Assembly (NCBI GenBank): GCA_017461425.1 | Contig: JAFTXY010000003.1 | Coordinates: forward strand, 36,288 to 100,287 | Direction: 5' to 3' | DNA from: Candidatus Gastranaerophilales bacterium | Lineage (GTDB): Bacteria; Cyanobacteriota; Vampirovibrionia; Gastranaerophilales; Gastranaerophilaceae | DNA: 64,000 bases | The notes under the pieces: model-generated | Databases searched by the model: none | The model's input: the letters and a program-made list of their open reading frames with translations, nothing else | Told to the model about the DNA's origin: nothing | Program-made: the position numbers and the translations under genes | Shown here: positions 25,904 to 34,680 of the stretch, in pieces | Numbering within the stretch: position 1 is the first letter of the stretch | Layout: each line of letters starts with the position of its first letter

Positions 25904-26790
25904 AAAATTATAAAATAGCAATTACAACTGGTGACAAAAAAGGCATAGGAAAAGAAATAACTAAAAAAGCCTTGGATTTTTTAATGCCTGATAAAAAAGA
26001 AGTTGTAATTATTGGTGAAAAAATTGATGTCGATTATGATTTTATAGAAATACACGAAGAAAATAATGGAAAATTCTGCTATAAATCATTAGAAACAGCT
26101 TGTTTATTAGCAAAAGAAGGCAAAATTAAAGGACTAACAACCTCTCCAGTTTCTAAAGCACAACTTTACAACGCAGGATATTGTTTTAACGGTCAAACAG
26201 AAGTTATTGAAAAACTTTTGGCACACGATAATCAAAAAGCACAAATGATTTTTATTGCAGAAGACTTAAAAGTAATGCTATTAACTCGTCATTGCGCACT
26301 AAAAGATATTAAATTAGACATTAATGAAATAATTGAACAAACAAAAATTTTAAATAATTTTTTAATCGAAAAATATAATCTTGAAGACCCAAAAATCGCT
26401 CTATGTGCACTAAATCCCCATTGCGGAGAAGAAGGAATTTTAGGCAGAGAAGAAATTGATATTTTAAAACCTGCTGTTAAAAAATTAAATGAATTAAAAA
26501 TAAATATAACAAACCCAATAAGTGCAGATGCGTTATTTGCACGTATTGGAAAGGAATATATAAACAAAGAAAAGCTAAGTTATGATGCAATTTTATCCTG
26601 CTATCATGACCAAGGTTTGTGCCCTATAAAAGCTCTTGCATTTGATAAAGCAATCAACACAACAATTGGATTAGATATTATAAGAACATCTCCATCATCA
26701 GGTACAGCCTATGATATAGCTGGCAAAAACATTGCAAATCCAGATAGTATGATAGAAGCAATTAAACTTGCACTAAAATTATCTAATTAA
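25900..26790 (+). CDS. PdxA-family 4-phospho-sugar-acid dehydrogenase
   Basis: A 296-residue member of the PdxA family: AITTGDKKGIGKEI at the start, TTSPVSKAQL, metal-ligand histidines in LTRHCAL and CYHDQG, NPHCGEEG and RTSPSSGTAYDIAG. PdxA acts on 4-hydroxythreonine-4-phosphate in vitamin B6 synthesis. PdxA2 acts on 4-phospho-D-threonate/erythronate. Coupling to the DUF1537 kinase by a 4-base overlap favours the catabolic PdxA2 role. It ends overlapping the convergent purB by 8 bases. Confidence 0.88.
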   Translation: MKNYKIAITTGDKKGIGKEITKKALDFLMPDKKEVVIIGEKIDVDYDFIEIHEENNGKFCYKSLETACLLAKEGKIKGLTTSPVSKAQLYNAGYCFNGQTEVIEKLLAHDNQKAQMIFIAEDLKVMLLTRHCALKDIKLDINEIIEQTKILNNFLIEKYNLEDPKIALCALNPHCGEEGILGREEIDILKPAVKKLNELKINITNPISADALFARIGKEYINKEKLSYDAILSCYHDQGLCPIKALAFDKAINTTIGLDIIRTSPSSGTAYDIAGKNIANPDSMIEAIKLALKLSN

Positions 26791-28057
26791 ATCTATTAAA
26801 AATAACTTCAATGTTTTTTAGGTATTTTTCTTGATTGAAGCATTCTTTTATTTCATCTTCTGAAAGATGTTTTTTCATATTTTCTTTAAAGTTTCCGCCG
26901 TTATTAAATGCATCATGTGCTTCTTTTTGAACAATTTTATATGCTTCTTCACGAGTCATATTGTGTTGCGTTAATTGCAACAGGCAACTTTGCGAATAAA
27001 TAATACCGCCAAATTTATCAATGTTATTCAACATATTTTGTTCTTTTATAACAAGATTTTCTAAGACCCCGCAAAAACGATTTAACATGTAATCTATTAA
27101 TATGGTTGAATCAGGGAATATTACTCTTTCAACAGATGAATGTGAAATATCTCTTTCATGCCATAGGGCAATGTTTTCCATAGCAGATACCGTATTGCTT
27201 CTTAAAATTCTTGCTAAACCAGATAGATTTTCGCTTGCAATAGGGTTTTTCTTGTGTGGCATTGCGCTAGAGCCTTTTTGTCCATTTGAAAAACCTTCTT
27301 CAACTTCAGCTACTTCAAACCTTTGAAGATGCCTAATTTCAATTGAAAAATTCTCAATCACTGCCCCAATTAAAGATATTGCTTGAATATATGATGCATG
27401 TCTATCTCTTGCAATAACTTGAGTTGAAATTTTTGCTGGTTTTAATCCTAAAATTTCACAAGTTTTTATTTCAATTTCAGGATTTATATTGGAATATGTT
27501 CCAACAGGACCGGAAATTTGCCCAACCAAAATATCATTGAGCACATAATTAAATCTGTCTTTTGCACGAGTTAACATGTCTAATAAATTTAAAAATTTAA
27601 AGCCTAATGTAATAACTTCTGCAGCAATCCCATGACTTCTGCCAAGGCAAACTGTGTTTTTATGTTTAAAAGCCAAATTTTTAACAACTTCAATTAATTT
27701 ATCTAAATCATCATTAATAATTTTTGATGCATCTTTTATTTGCAATGCAAATGCTGTATCAATAACATCAGAACTTGTCAAACCTTTATGAATGTAAGGA
27801 GAATATTCTTTTGGAACATTTTCATTAACGTTTTCCAAAAAAGCAATTACATCATGACGAGTAATTTTTTCAATTTCATCAATTCTTTTAATATCGAATT
27901 TTGCAGAATTTTTAATTATTTCATATGCTTCTTTTGGAAAATTGCCAAGCTCGACTTGCGCTTTAACAACTGCAAGTTCAACATCTAAATAATAGGAAAA
28001 TTTATTCTCAAGCTCCCATATAGAGGCCATTTGAGGTCTAGAATATCTTTCAATCAT
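26783..28057 (-). CDS. purB: Adenylosuccinate lyase
   Basis: Splits SAICAR to AICAR and adenylosuccinate to AMP in purine synthesis. The 424-residue length matches the short bacterial form. The family signature SSAMPHKKNPIASE contains the flexible active-site loop with its Ser, and LTSSDVIDTA and GRSHGIAAE carry other active-site residues. It is a single gene, convergent with the PdxA homologue and divergent from the EF-hand protein. Confidence 0.96.
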   Translation of the reverse strand: MIERYSRPQMASIWELENKFSYYLDVELAVVKAQVELGNFPKEAYEIIKNSAKFDIKRIDEIEKITRHDVIAFLENVNENVPKEYSPYIHKGLTSSDVIDTAFALQIKDASKIINDDLDKLIEVVKNLAFKHKNTVCLGRSHGIAAEVITLGFKFLNLLDMLTRAKDRFNYVLNDILVGQISGPVGTYSNINPEIEIKTCEILGLKPAKISTQVIARDRHASYIQAISLIGAVIENFSIEIRHLQRFEVAEVEEGFSNGQKGSSAMPHKKNPIASENLSGLARILRSNTVSAMENIALWHERDISHSSVERVIFPDSTILIDYMLNRFCGVLENLVIKEQNMLNNIDKFGGIIYSQSCLLQLTQHNMTREEAYKIVQKEAHDAFNNGGNFKENMKKHLSEDEIKECFNQEKYLKNIEVIFNRFN

Positions 28058-28151
28058 AAAAAAATTATACTATAAATGTAAATATTTGTAAAAATAATTA
28101 AACTTTAGCCTAAAATATGCCGTATATAATATCAAAAGGAAAAATGGAAAA

Positions 28152-29267
28152 ATGGGTGACAATAGATTAACTTTACAACAAAATTTTTATGAGTGGTTAA
28201 AGACGGATTCCAAGATTTCGCCATCAGAAATCGAAGGAATTGACGCAAAAGAGGCCGCTTCAAAATTTAAAAGCGAATATCAGGCATATTTGCAATCTAT
28301 TGGCATAAATGAAGAGTCAATGGTTGAAAGTGACATTGATTTAGAAAATGAAGAAAACAATATCTTCAATGAAAAATTTGATGATTATATTTCAGGCTTA
28401 TCAAAAGACGATACTGCTTTTCAAGTTTTAGACAAAAATAAAGATGGTAGAATTTCATCAACTGAAAAAGTAAACTTTTTTGAAAGTATGAATTCTTCAA
28501 GAAAACAAAACTTCAATGTGTCTGATTTTGATAATTTTATTTCTAAATTTGAAGAAGATTTTGCAAACTCTAAAACAGATGAAGCAAACCCATTTTTAAA
28601 TACTTCAGAAATTCAAGAAACTAAAAATATATCAGAAATAGCAGATACAGATTTTCCAAAAATAAATCTTGAAGTAACAACTGTTGAGCAAGTTCAAGAA
28701 CAATTAAACTTGGTTGATGAACAATTAAGTTTCTACAATGAAAATTCACAAGCAACAGATATGTATTTAGATGCTTGTAAGTCTGTTTTTGATGATGCAA
28801 AAGGAGCATTTGAAAGCAAAAGAGAAGAGTTAGGTGTTAATGATTCAAAAATTGATGCTAGTTTAAATAATATTGCTAATGTTGATAAAACAATTCTTAC
28901 TCAAGAAAATAATTTAACAAACATTGCAAACTCACTATCAGAAGCAAAAAACACTTATAATAAACCAGGCTTAAGTGAAAGTGCTAAAAATAGAGTACAA
29001 GAAATTATAAAAGAATTAATTGAACAACTTGAAACTCAAGAAAGAATTATTGACGAATTATACGAAAAACAAAACGAAAATTATCAAAATTTATCAGAAA
29101 TAATTGCTGCAAATGATGAATTAAAATCTTCATTATATTTCACATCAAGAACACTAGCAGCAAGCTATATCGAGTATTCTGATATGAAATCTTGTCAAAA
29201 TAGAATTACAGGTCAAAAACCATCCTTGGAAGCTTCAAAAGATGTTTTAAAAGAAAGACTTCTTTAA
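28152..29267 (+). CDS. EF-hand plus coiled-coil protein
   Basis: A 371-residue acidic protein. Residues 94-105 (DKNKDGRISSTE) form a perfect canonical EF-hand calcium loop. Residues about 170-340 are coiled coil (QVQEQLNLVDEQLSFYNEN and later Glu/Gln/Asn-rich repeats). There is no signal peptide. The start MGDNRL resembles MGNDIS of the large protein at 577, which also has an EF-hand-like segment and coiled coil but adds a cysteine-amidase domain. They may be a family of lineage-specific, calcium-regulated structural proteins. AAAAGGAAAAATGGAAAA precedes the ATG. Confidence 0.65.
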   Translation: MGDNRLTLQQNFYEWLKTDSKISPSEIEGIDAKEAASKFKSEYQAYLQSIGINEESMVESDIDLENEENNIFNEKFDDYISGLSKDDTAFQVLDKNKDGRISSTEKVNFFESMNSSRKQNFNVSDFDNFISKFEEDFANSKTDEANPFLNTSEIQETKNISEIADTDFPKINLEVTTVEQVQEQLNLVDEQLSFYNENSQATDMYLDACKSVFDDAKGAFESKREELGVNDSKIDASLNNIANVDKTILTQENNLTNIANSLSEAKNTYNKPGLSESAKNRVQEIIKELIEQLETQERIIDELYEKQNENYQNLSEIIAANDELKSSLYFTSRTLAASYIEYSDMKSCQNRITGQKPSLEASKDVLKERLL

Positions 29268-29614
29268 AAAGGTTTAGTTTGAGAAAGTCTATTTCTTAAT
29301 TCTCTAAACTTAATTATGTCTTCTTGTGCTTTTGAAGATTCTTTAAATAATGTTTGAGATGCTGGGTGCATAATAACGATTGAATCAATATGAATTTCCA
29401 AGAAATCATATCTCTTAGGAGTAGATGCACCGCCCATAGGAACAATTTCTGCATTTGTTACAGCTAAAAATCTTCTTTCTTTATCATTTAAAAGTTCTGT
29501 TAATTCACGATTTGATTTTGTGAATTTAGAAACATAAACAGTTCCTTTAATCTCATGGTCTTTTGTTATGATAAATACTTCAACAGGTGCTGTATCAGAT
29601 GGTTGTTTTGTCAT
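29264..29614 (-). CDS. Conserved-looking small cytoplasmic protein
   Basis: The start is placed at MTKQPSD, because AGGAG lies 10 bases upstream. The GTG that opens the longer frame overlaps that AGGAG. The 116-residue product is soluble: VEVFIITKDHEIKGTVYVS, FLAVTNAEIVPM and RYDFLEIHIDSIVIM look like a small beta-barrel, followed by a C-terminal helix. I do not recognise a named function. It converges with the EF-hand gene, the two ends overlapping by 4 bases. Confidence 0.6.
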   Translation of the reverse strand: MTKQPSDTAPVEVFIITKDHEIKGTVYVSKFTKSNRELTELLNDKERRFLAVTNAEIVPMGGASTPKRYDFLEIHIDSIVIMHPASQTLFKESSKAQEDIIKFRELRNRLSQTKPF

Positions 29615-29701
29615 TTTAAAAATCACTCCTATACTATATGAATATTATATCGTAATTTATATTTTAATGCTATAACTTAATTTTTATGTTAAAATATTTT
29701 T

Positions 29702-29962
29702 GCCGCACTTCACGGGGGGTTGCTTCCTCTTGACCGAAAGCCTATGTCGGGTGCAGAGTATATTATGAGGCGAATGCAATTGTAATTTGAAAATTAAATA
29801 ATTGTTGATAATTTAAATTCTTGCGGCATACAATCGCCCCAACCGAGTCAGGATGGAAACATAGCAGCTCTAAGGCAGGTTTTATGGGTGTAGGAATTTA
29901 TCTGGGAGATTATTTAGTTGTAGAATTATTTTTGGTTTGACGATAGATATAGTGCGGTTTTT
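29702..29962 (+). ncRNA. ffs: Signal recognition particle RNA, long (Alu-containing) type
   Basis: The universally conserved S-domain core is present at about 29844-29880 (GTCAGG, GGAAAC, AGCAGC, AAGGCAGG). Around it a long helix 5 forms: TAAATTC pairs with GAATTTA, then AAATAAT with ATTATTT. The 5' part (GGGGGGTTGCTTCC, then CTCT..AGAG) looks like the Alu domain. The ends close as helix 1, CCGCACT (29703) with AGTGCGG (29951), followed by a T-run terminator. So this is a 260-base Bacillus-style SRP RNA, not the short 4.5S form. Confidence 0.85.
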
Positions 29963-29965
29963 TGC

Positions 29966-30155
29966 TGACATGGTACTCTGCCGAAGTAAAATGCGAACCA
30001 TTGAGCATTTTACAAGAGGGCAAAAGCGGCGGATTTTGCGTAGGCTGAAGCGAAGCGAAATGCCGAAGTAGCAAAAACAAAAAACGAGTCAAATTGACGA
30101 GTGGCTTGTTTTTGTGAAGCAATAATCCAAGAAAAGCGGTTGCTCCACCACGTCA
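29966..30155. repeat. Hairpin-ended repeat element, long copy
   Basis: The ends are TGACATGGT and ACCACGTCA (inverted, one mismatch). Inside, GTAAAATGC and GCATTTTAC form a perfect 9-bp hairpin. About 105 extra bases separate this hairpin from the right end compared with the 30192 copy. It starts immediately after the terminator of the SRP RNA gene. No gene is visible inside. Short frames read across it are not supported. Confidence 0.65.
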
Positions 30156-30191
30156 TCTACACTGTAATTTGAAAATATCATAATTATTTGC

Positions 30192-30276
30192 TGACGTGGT
30201 ACTCTGCCGAAGTAAAATGCGAACCATTGAGCATTTTACAAGAGGGCAAAAGCGAAGCGGTTGCTCCACCACGTCA
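30192..30276. repeat. Hairpin-ended repeat element, short copy
   Basis: An 85-base element with perfect 9-bp terminal inverted repeats TGACGTGGT/ACCACGTCA and the same inner GTAAAATGC/GCATTTTAC hairpin. Its left end equals the first bases of the adjacent tRNA-Leu (TGACGTGG). The 55 bases from 30145 recur exactly from 30266, giving a tandem period of 121 bases that ends inside the tRNA gene. Confidence 0.7.
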
Positions 30277-30310
30277 TCTACACTGTAATTTGAAAATATC
30301 ATAATTATTT

Positions 30311-30391
30311 GCTGACGTGGTGGAATGGTAGACACGCATGCTTGAGGTGCATGTGGCGAGAGCTGTGGGGGTTCAAGTCCCCCCGTCAGCA
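30311..30391 (+). tRNA. tRNA-Leu (GAG)
   Basis: Acceptor GCTGACG/CGTCAGC, anticodon stem CATGC/GCATG around loop TTGAGGT (anticodon GAG), long variable arm as expected for class II tRNA, T-arm GGGGG-TTCAAGT-CCCCC. CCA is not encoded. Its 5' end is duplicated in the repeats just upstream. Confidence 0.95.
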
Positions 30392-30427
30392 ATTTTTAAT
30401 ACAAATAAATTTTAACTCTAAACTAAC

Positions 30428-31528
30428 ATGGAAAAATTTTTAACTGAAAGGAACATGAAGTTGGATAAATTTAAAAATATAGAATTTTTAAGATTTTTAT
30501 TTATTTTAGTTATAATTGCCTGCCATATCAAACAAGGCGTAACAAATGCTTTTAATATTGAAATATACCAAAATTTTAATAATTTTATTCGTTTTTCTTG
30601 GCTTCCTGTTGATTTTTTCTTCATTATCGCAGGATTTTTCATGTTTTTAAAAACCGATTTTTCAGTCAATTTTATTTCTTTTGCAAAAAATAAATTTATT
30701 AGATTAATGCCAACGGTACTAGGGGTTTTGGGAATAATTTTTATTCTTTCATTATTTATAAAACCTCTTAACTGGATTCATCACGAAAATTTATTCACAA
30801 TATTAAATCTTCAAAATGTTGGTCTAACAACAAAAAATGGAAACATTCCGCCATCTTGGTTTGTTTCAACATTATTTTGGGTTATGTGTTTTTATTTTTA
30901 TCTTTATAAATGTGTTAAAAGAGAATATTTTAACCTTATAACCGCTTCTATGGTTTTTATTTGCTATTCAATTTTTCTCCATGTGCCAAGCTCTTGGAAT
31001 ATAGCCAATTATTTTTATTTTATCAATATGGGAGTTGTAAGAGGATTAGCAGGAATTGGTGCAGGTTATTTTCTTTGTATACTTTATCAAAATTATAAAG
31101 AAAAAATTAAAAATGCAAAATTAACATTACCAAAAACGCTTCTTATAACAGGCATAGAACTATATGTTTTTATAAATTTATTTTATTATTTATGTTTTTC
31201 AGACACCAAATATAAAAATATGTTATTTTTCATATTGTTATTTATAATCCTTTTTATTCTTTTTATATGCAAAAAAGGTTTCTTTTCAAAATTATTAGAA
31301 AATAATTTTTCTGTATTATTAGGCAAATATACATATTCAATCTTTTTAATTCATTACTTAATCAAAGATTTATGGAAAATATATATTGTCAAAGGTTATG
31401 AAACATTTTGTTTAACTCATCCTATAATTAATATAGTTGCCTTATTTATAGTAACACTTTTTGCAGGAGTTCTGACATATCATATAATAGAAAAACCGGC
31501 TGCAACATATTTTAAAAAATTTAAATAA
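30428..31528 (+). CDS. Acyltransferase-3 family membrane protein
   Basis: A 366-residue integral membrane enzyme with about ten helices. The N-terminal segment KNIEFLRFLFILVIIACH carries the conserved Arg and catalytic His of the acyltransferase-3 (OafA/NolX-like) family, and VDFFFIIAGFFMF is the typical second helix. It probably O-acylates a surface sugar. The start may be ATG 30455 (KLDKFKN), since AAAGGA lies just before it, though the spacing is short. It starts about 37 bases after tRNA-Leu. A second family member at 12347 is out of frame. Confidence 0.85.
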   Translation: MEKFLTERNMKLDKFKNIEFLRFLFILVIIACHIKQGVTNAFNIEIYQNFNNFIRFSWLPVDFFFIIAGFFMFLKTDFSVNFISFAKNKFIRLMPTVLGVLGIIFILSLFIKPLNWIHHENLFTILNLQNVGLTTKNGNIPPSWFVSTLFWVMCFYFYLYKCVKREYFNLITASMVFICYSIFLHVPSSWNIANYFYFINMGVVRGLAGIGAGYFLCILYQNYKEKIKNAKLTLPKTLLITGIELYVFINLFYYLCFSDTKYKNMLFFILLFIILFILFICKKGFFSKLLENNFSVLLGKYTYSIFLIHYLIKDLWKIYIVKGYETFCLTHPIINIVALFIVTLFAGVLTYHIIEKPAATYFKKFK

Positions 31529-32584
31529 CTATACTACTGCTAATTCGGTTTCTTCCAGTACATCTGCAACCATGTTATATGTTATTGGAATTAAATCATT
31601 CAATGTATGGTATCTTTCATTAATATTTTTCAATTTTTTATTTATATCAGACATAACTTGATATGCTTCTGCCTCATTTCTTAATCTGGCTACAAAAAAA
31701 TCTTTAAGCATGTCATAGGTTTCTAATGTCTGATAATCTTTTGAATCTGGTGCTTCATTTAATTTCGCAACAATTTGTTGAAAATATTGTATTACAGTAT
31801 TTTCAAAATTATCTTTGCCACCAAATGTACTGTATACAGTCTGTTCTGATATATTTTTATTTGACTTAGCTGGGAATATTGTTCCATAAGATTTTATATC
31901 AGCATTCATATTATATAATTCATATCGAGGAATATCGTATCTTTGATAATTATTAAAAATATATTGCAATGGTCTCATCTGCATAACACTTGCCATTGGT
32001 GAAGCAATAATATTTGTAAAACCAAAAATTAATCTTTGTTGAATTAAATCTATTTTTCCATTTTTTGAAAATATTTTCGCCGCTTCTTCATCATTTTTAT
32101 GTTGAAGCGCATGAGTTAATTCATGCATCATAAGAGCAACATGTTGCTGTACTGCTTTTGGGTCTTTGCGGTTTTTCAGCTCTTCCAGATATATAATTCC
32201 GCCATTTTCTTGCAAATCATCATCATATTTTCCAAGAAAACCTGCTGCAAGTTGCTCATTTTTAATTCTTTCGTCAACATCTGATAAATTCTTAACTTCT
32301 ATATTATCAATTCCATATGCTGACAAAAATTTTTTAATTTCCTGTTTAAAATCAACTTCTTCACCTGATAAAGTTCTATTAATTAAATTAATTCCATATA
32401 AAGCAGTTGAGCTTGGTCTTTTTAATTCAATATCTGTTTTTTGGGCTAATGAAGCTATGTCTAGGGATTTCAATATATCATCAGCAGAAGTAATTGCTAA
32501 TTCATTTTCCATACCAGAACTAATATTTAATTTATTTTTTTCAATTCCTTTAAAAGATATTATATTCAATGGAGCAATATTCAT
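31529..32584 (-). CDS. HExxH metallopeptidase-like protein with FxG N-terminal motif
   Basis: The start is set at MNIAPLNIISFKG, because AAAGGGA lies 5 bases upstream. The longer frame adds 7 residues only. The 351-residue product has HELTH at 154-158 (ALMMHELTHALQHKNDEE) and a later NEAEAYQVM, matching the HEYSH and NEKEAYTV of the gene at 15187. Both share the N-terminal pattern M-x-I-x-P-x-N...S-F. It is a predicted zinc peptidase-like protein of unknown substrate without signal peptide. It converges with the acyltransferase, the stops touching. Confidence 0.72.
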   Translation of the reverse strand: MNIAPLNIISFKGIEKNKLNISSGMENELAITSADDILKSLDIASLAQKTDIELKRPSSTALYGINLINRTLSGEEVDFKQEIKKFLSAYGIDNIEVKNLSDVDERIKNEQLAAGFLGKYDDDLQENGGIIYLEELKNRKDPKAVQQHVALMMHELTHALQHKNDEEAAKIFSKNGKIDLIQQRLIFGFTNIIASPMASVMQMRPLQYIFNNYQRYDIPRYELYNMNADIKSYGTIFPAKSNKNISEQTVYSTFGGKDNFENTVIQYFQQIVAKLNEAPDSKDYQTLETYDMLKDFFVARLRNEAEAYQVMSDINKKLKNINERYHTLNDLIPITYNMVADVLEETELAVV

Positions 32585-32640
32585 AAAATCCCTTTCTTTA
32601 GACATAAATAAAAAACCTTCTAAAGAAAATATTTTGCACT

Positions 32641-32668
32641 AAAAAAGCTCTCCAACAGGAGAGCTTTA
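32641..32668 (-). terminator. Terminator of GH57 gene
   Basis: GCTCTCC/GGAGAGC around the loop AACA with flanking A and T runs, located just beyond the stop codon at 32685. Confidence 0.8.
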
Positions 32669-32684
32669 ATATAGTTTATTTATC

Positions 32685-34451
32685 TTATACTTTTTTGTTA
32701 ATTGCTGCAAATTGCTCAACTCTACCTTCATATAAAGGTGCAAGTTTTGAAGATTGTTGCGGAATTAAGCCATCTTCAATTGGAGAATATACTCTATAAT
32801 CAATATCAGCAAAACAATTGTCGATAGATTCGATTTCAGATAACACAGCTTCATCAATATAATTGTTGTCTATCATATCAGCGATTTTTTCAAATCTTTC
32901 AACGTGTTCTCTAAATCTATCTGTTGCATAATCTTTAGCTTGCCATGTTGTAATTAAGAATGGCCAATCTGAAGATTGAAGCAATAATTCTTCTCTTGCT
33001 AATTGATTTAGGGCTCTATGCATCAATTTATCAGATGGAGGATTATCAAATCTTGAAACGATATCTACAATACGTTTTTCACAAGAATGAATAATTGGCC
33101 ACATCCATTCTGTTAAATGATTTTGCCATACCCAGAAGTGTCCGCCTTGTCCCCAAGAAGATTCAGGGATTTGGATAGCTTCTGTTGGTGGATGAGCTTT
33201 TAAGTATTCACCAGCTGTCATCATTTCAACTTCTGGAACGTATTGGTTCAATTTTTTGATTACTTGTTTAATAAACTCAATACCTTCAAACCACCAGTGT
33301 CCGTATAGTTCTGTATCAAATGAAACCATAACAAGACCTTGTTTTCCACCATTTGCATTTTTGTAATCATTTAACAAATGATAGATTAAATTTGTGTAGT
33401 GATCGGAGTTTGAATTAACTTGGTTCATCGCCAATACTGGGTCATAGAGCATCTTATCCCCAAGGTCAGTAGTAGATGAAGTTATTCTCCAATAATGCAT
33501 ACCTGAATTGCAATCTTTTCTATGGAATTCTCTATAACATCCATCTCCAGGATAGCCATCTGCTGCTGACCATACTTGGAATCCAGCTCTATCGTTTCTA
33601 CCCATCACGGCAACTTGTGCATCAGGTAACCAATATGCGCTATATGTGTCATATCCGGTTGCCTCTCTTTTTGGTAATGGTATATACTCAATATTTCCGT
33701 AGACTCCGATATTTCTACGGTTTCCGATAGAGTTTCCACCCTCAATCACGTGTGATTCGGTGAAGAAATATTCAATATCATTATTTTGCAATGTTACTTC
33801 CACTGCAGGACGCCAGTGTTTAGCACCATCTTTTCCAATGTATTCATATCCTTGTCTATAAGCGCATTCAGGCAACCAACACCCTTTAGCTTTTTTGCCA
33901 AATAAACGTTTTGTTGTATCTGAACCCACTTTAAATTGCGCATTTAAGTTTGTATCAGTAGCTAATAATGGAGAAAAACCATGTGTAGCGCCTGATGTTG
34001 TAATTTCAATACATCCTAAATCTTGGAATTTTCTAAAGCCAGAGATAAGATCTTTATTGAATTTATTGATAAATAAATCTTTAATTCTGTTGTACCAATC
34101 GAAATAATATTTAGCCAAATATTTCAAATGTTGACTATGTGCAACTTCAGGGTCTGGATATCTTTCTAAATCCTCAGCTACTGCTTTAATTCTTGCATCA
34201 AGATAATCAATGAAACCTTGTTGAAGATGCGCATCGTTTAATTGTTCGGCTAAAATCGGAGTAATACCAACAGTTAATTTTGCCTTAATTCCTTCATCAT
34301 ATAATTCAGAAATCATGTTTAATAATGGAACATATGTTTCTTCCATACATTCATATAAACATTCTTCTCCAAAAGGCCACATGCCTGCCATTCTATAATA
34401 TGGAAGGTGTGAATGTAACATAAAGACAAATTGTCCTACTTTTTGTACCAT
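32685..34451 (-). CDS. GH57 1,4-alpha-glucan branching enzyme
   Basis: Forms alpha-1,6 branches in glycogen. The 588-residue protein has the GH57 pattern: HSHLPYYRMAG at the start, the nucleophile E195 in CWLPECAYR, the acid/base D379 in VSFDTELYGHWWFEG, and a C-terminal helical DUF1957 domain with the aromatic W-x-W-Q-N-H region. A ribosome binding site CGGAGG precedes the start at a long spacing. Together with the GH13 enzyme upstream it makes a glycogen-handling locus. Confidence 0.93.
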   Translation of the reverse strand: MVQKVGQFVFMLHSHLPYYRMAGMWPFGEECLYECMEETYVPLLNMISELYDEGIKAKLTVGITPILAEQLNDAHLQQGFIDYLDARIKAVAEDLERYPDPEVAHSQHLKYLAKYYFDWYNRIKDLFINKFNKDLISGFRKFQDLGCIEITTSGATHGFSPLLATDTNLNAQFKVGSDTTKRLFGKKAKGCWLPECAYRQGYEYIGKDGAKHWRPAVEVTLQNNDIEYFFTESHVIEGGNSIGNRRNIGVYGNIEYIPLPKREATGYDTYSAYWLPDAQVAVMGRNDRAGFQVWSAADGYPGDGCYREFHRKDCNSGMHYWRITSSTTDLGDKMLYDPVLAMNQVNSNSDHYTNLIYHLLNDYKNANGGKQGLVMVSFDTELYGHWWFEGIEFIKQVIKKLNQYVPEVEMMTAGEYLKAHPPTEAIQIPESSWGQGGHFWVWQNHLTEWMWPIIHSCEKRIVDIVSRFDNPPSDKLMHRALNQLAREELLLQSSDWPFLITTWQAKDYATDRFREHVERFEKIADMIDNNYIDEAVLSEIESIDNCFADIDYRVYSPIEDGLIPQQSSKLAPLYEGRVEQFAAINKKV

Positions 34452-34680
34452 TATTTTAATTGCCTCCGATTTCTATTTTCTTGGGGAACTTTTTCAGTTC
34501 ACATTATATTTATAACATAAATTATAATAAAAAATAATCATTTAGAATTAGTACGTTTGTATAAATTTACTAAAGTTAATATAACTCTATCGTATTAGAT
34601 TACACAATGGTTTAATAATGTCATCATTACTGAATATTATGCTACTATCCTCTAAATTTAAACAATAAACAACTACGATT

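Noticed and set aside
29966..30276. CRISPR array in the repeats before tRNA-Leu
   Set aside because: Only two copies of unequal length, the repeats are hairpins derived from the tRNA, and there are no cas genes or regular spacers.
30153..30392. A 79-residue minus-strand frame across the repeats and tRNA-Leu
   Set aside because: It is formed by translating the tRNA and hairpin repeats in reverse. No ribosome binding site.
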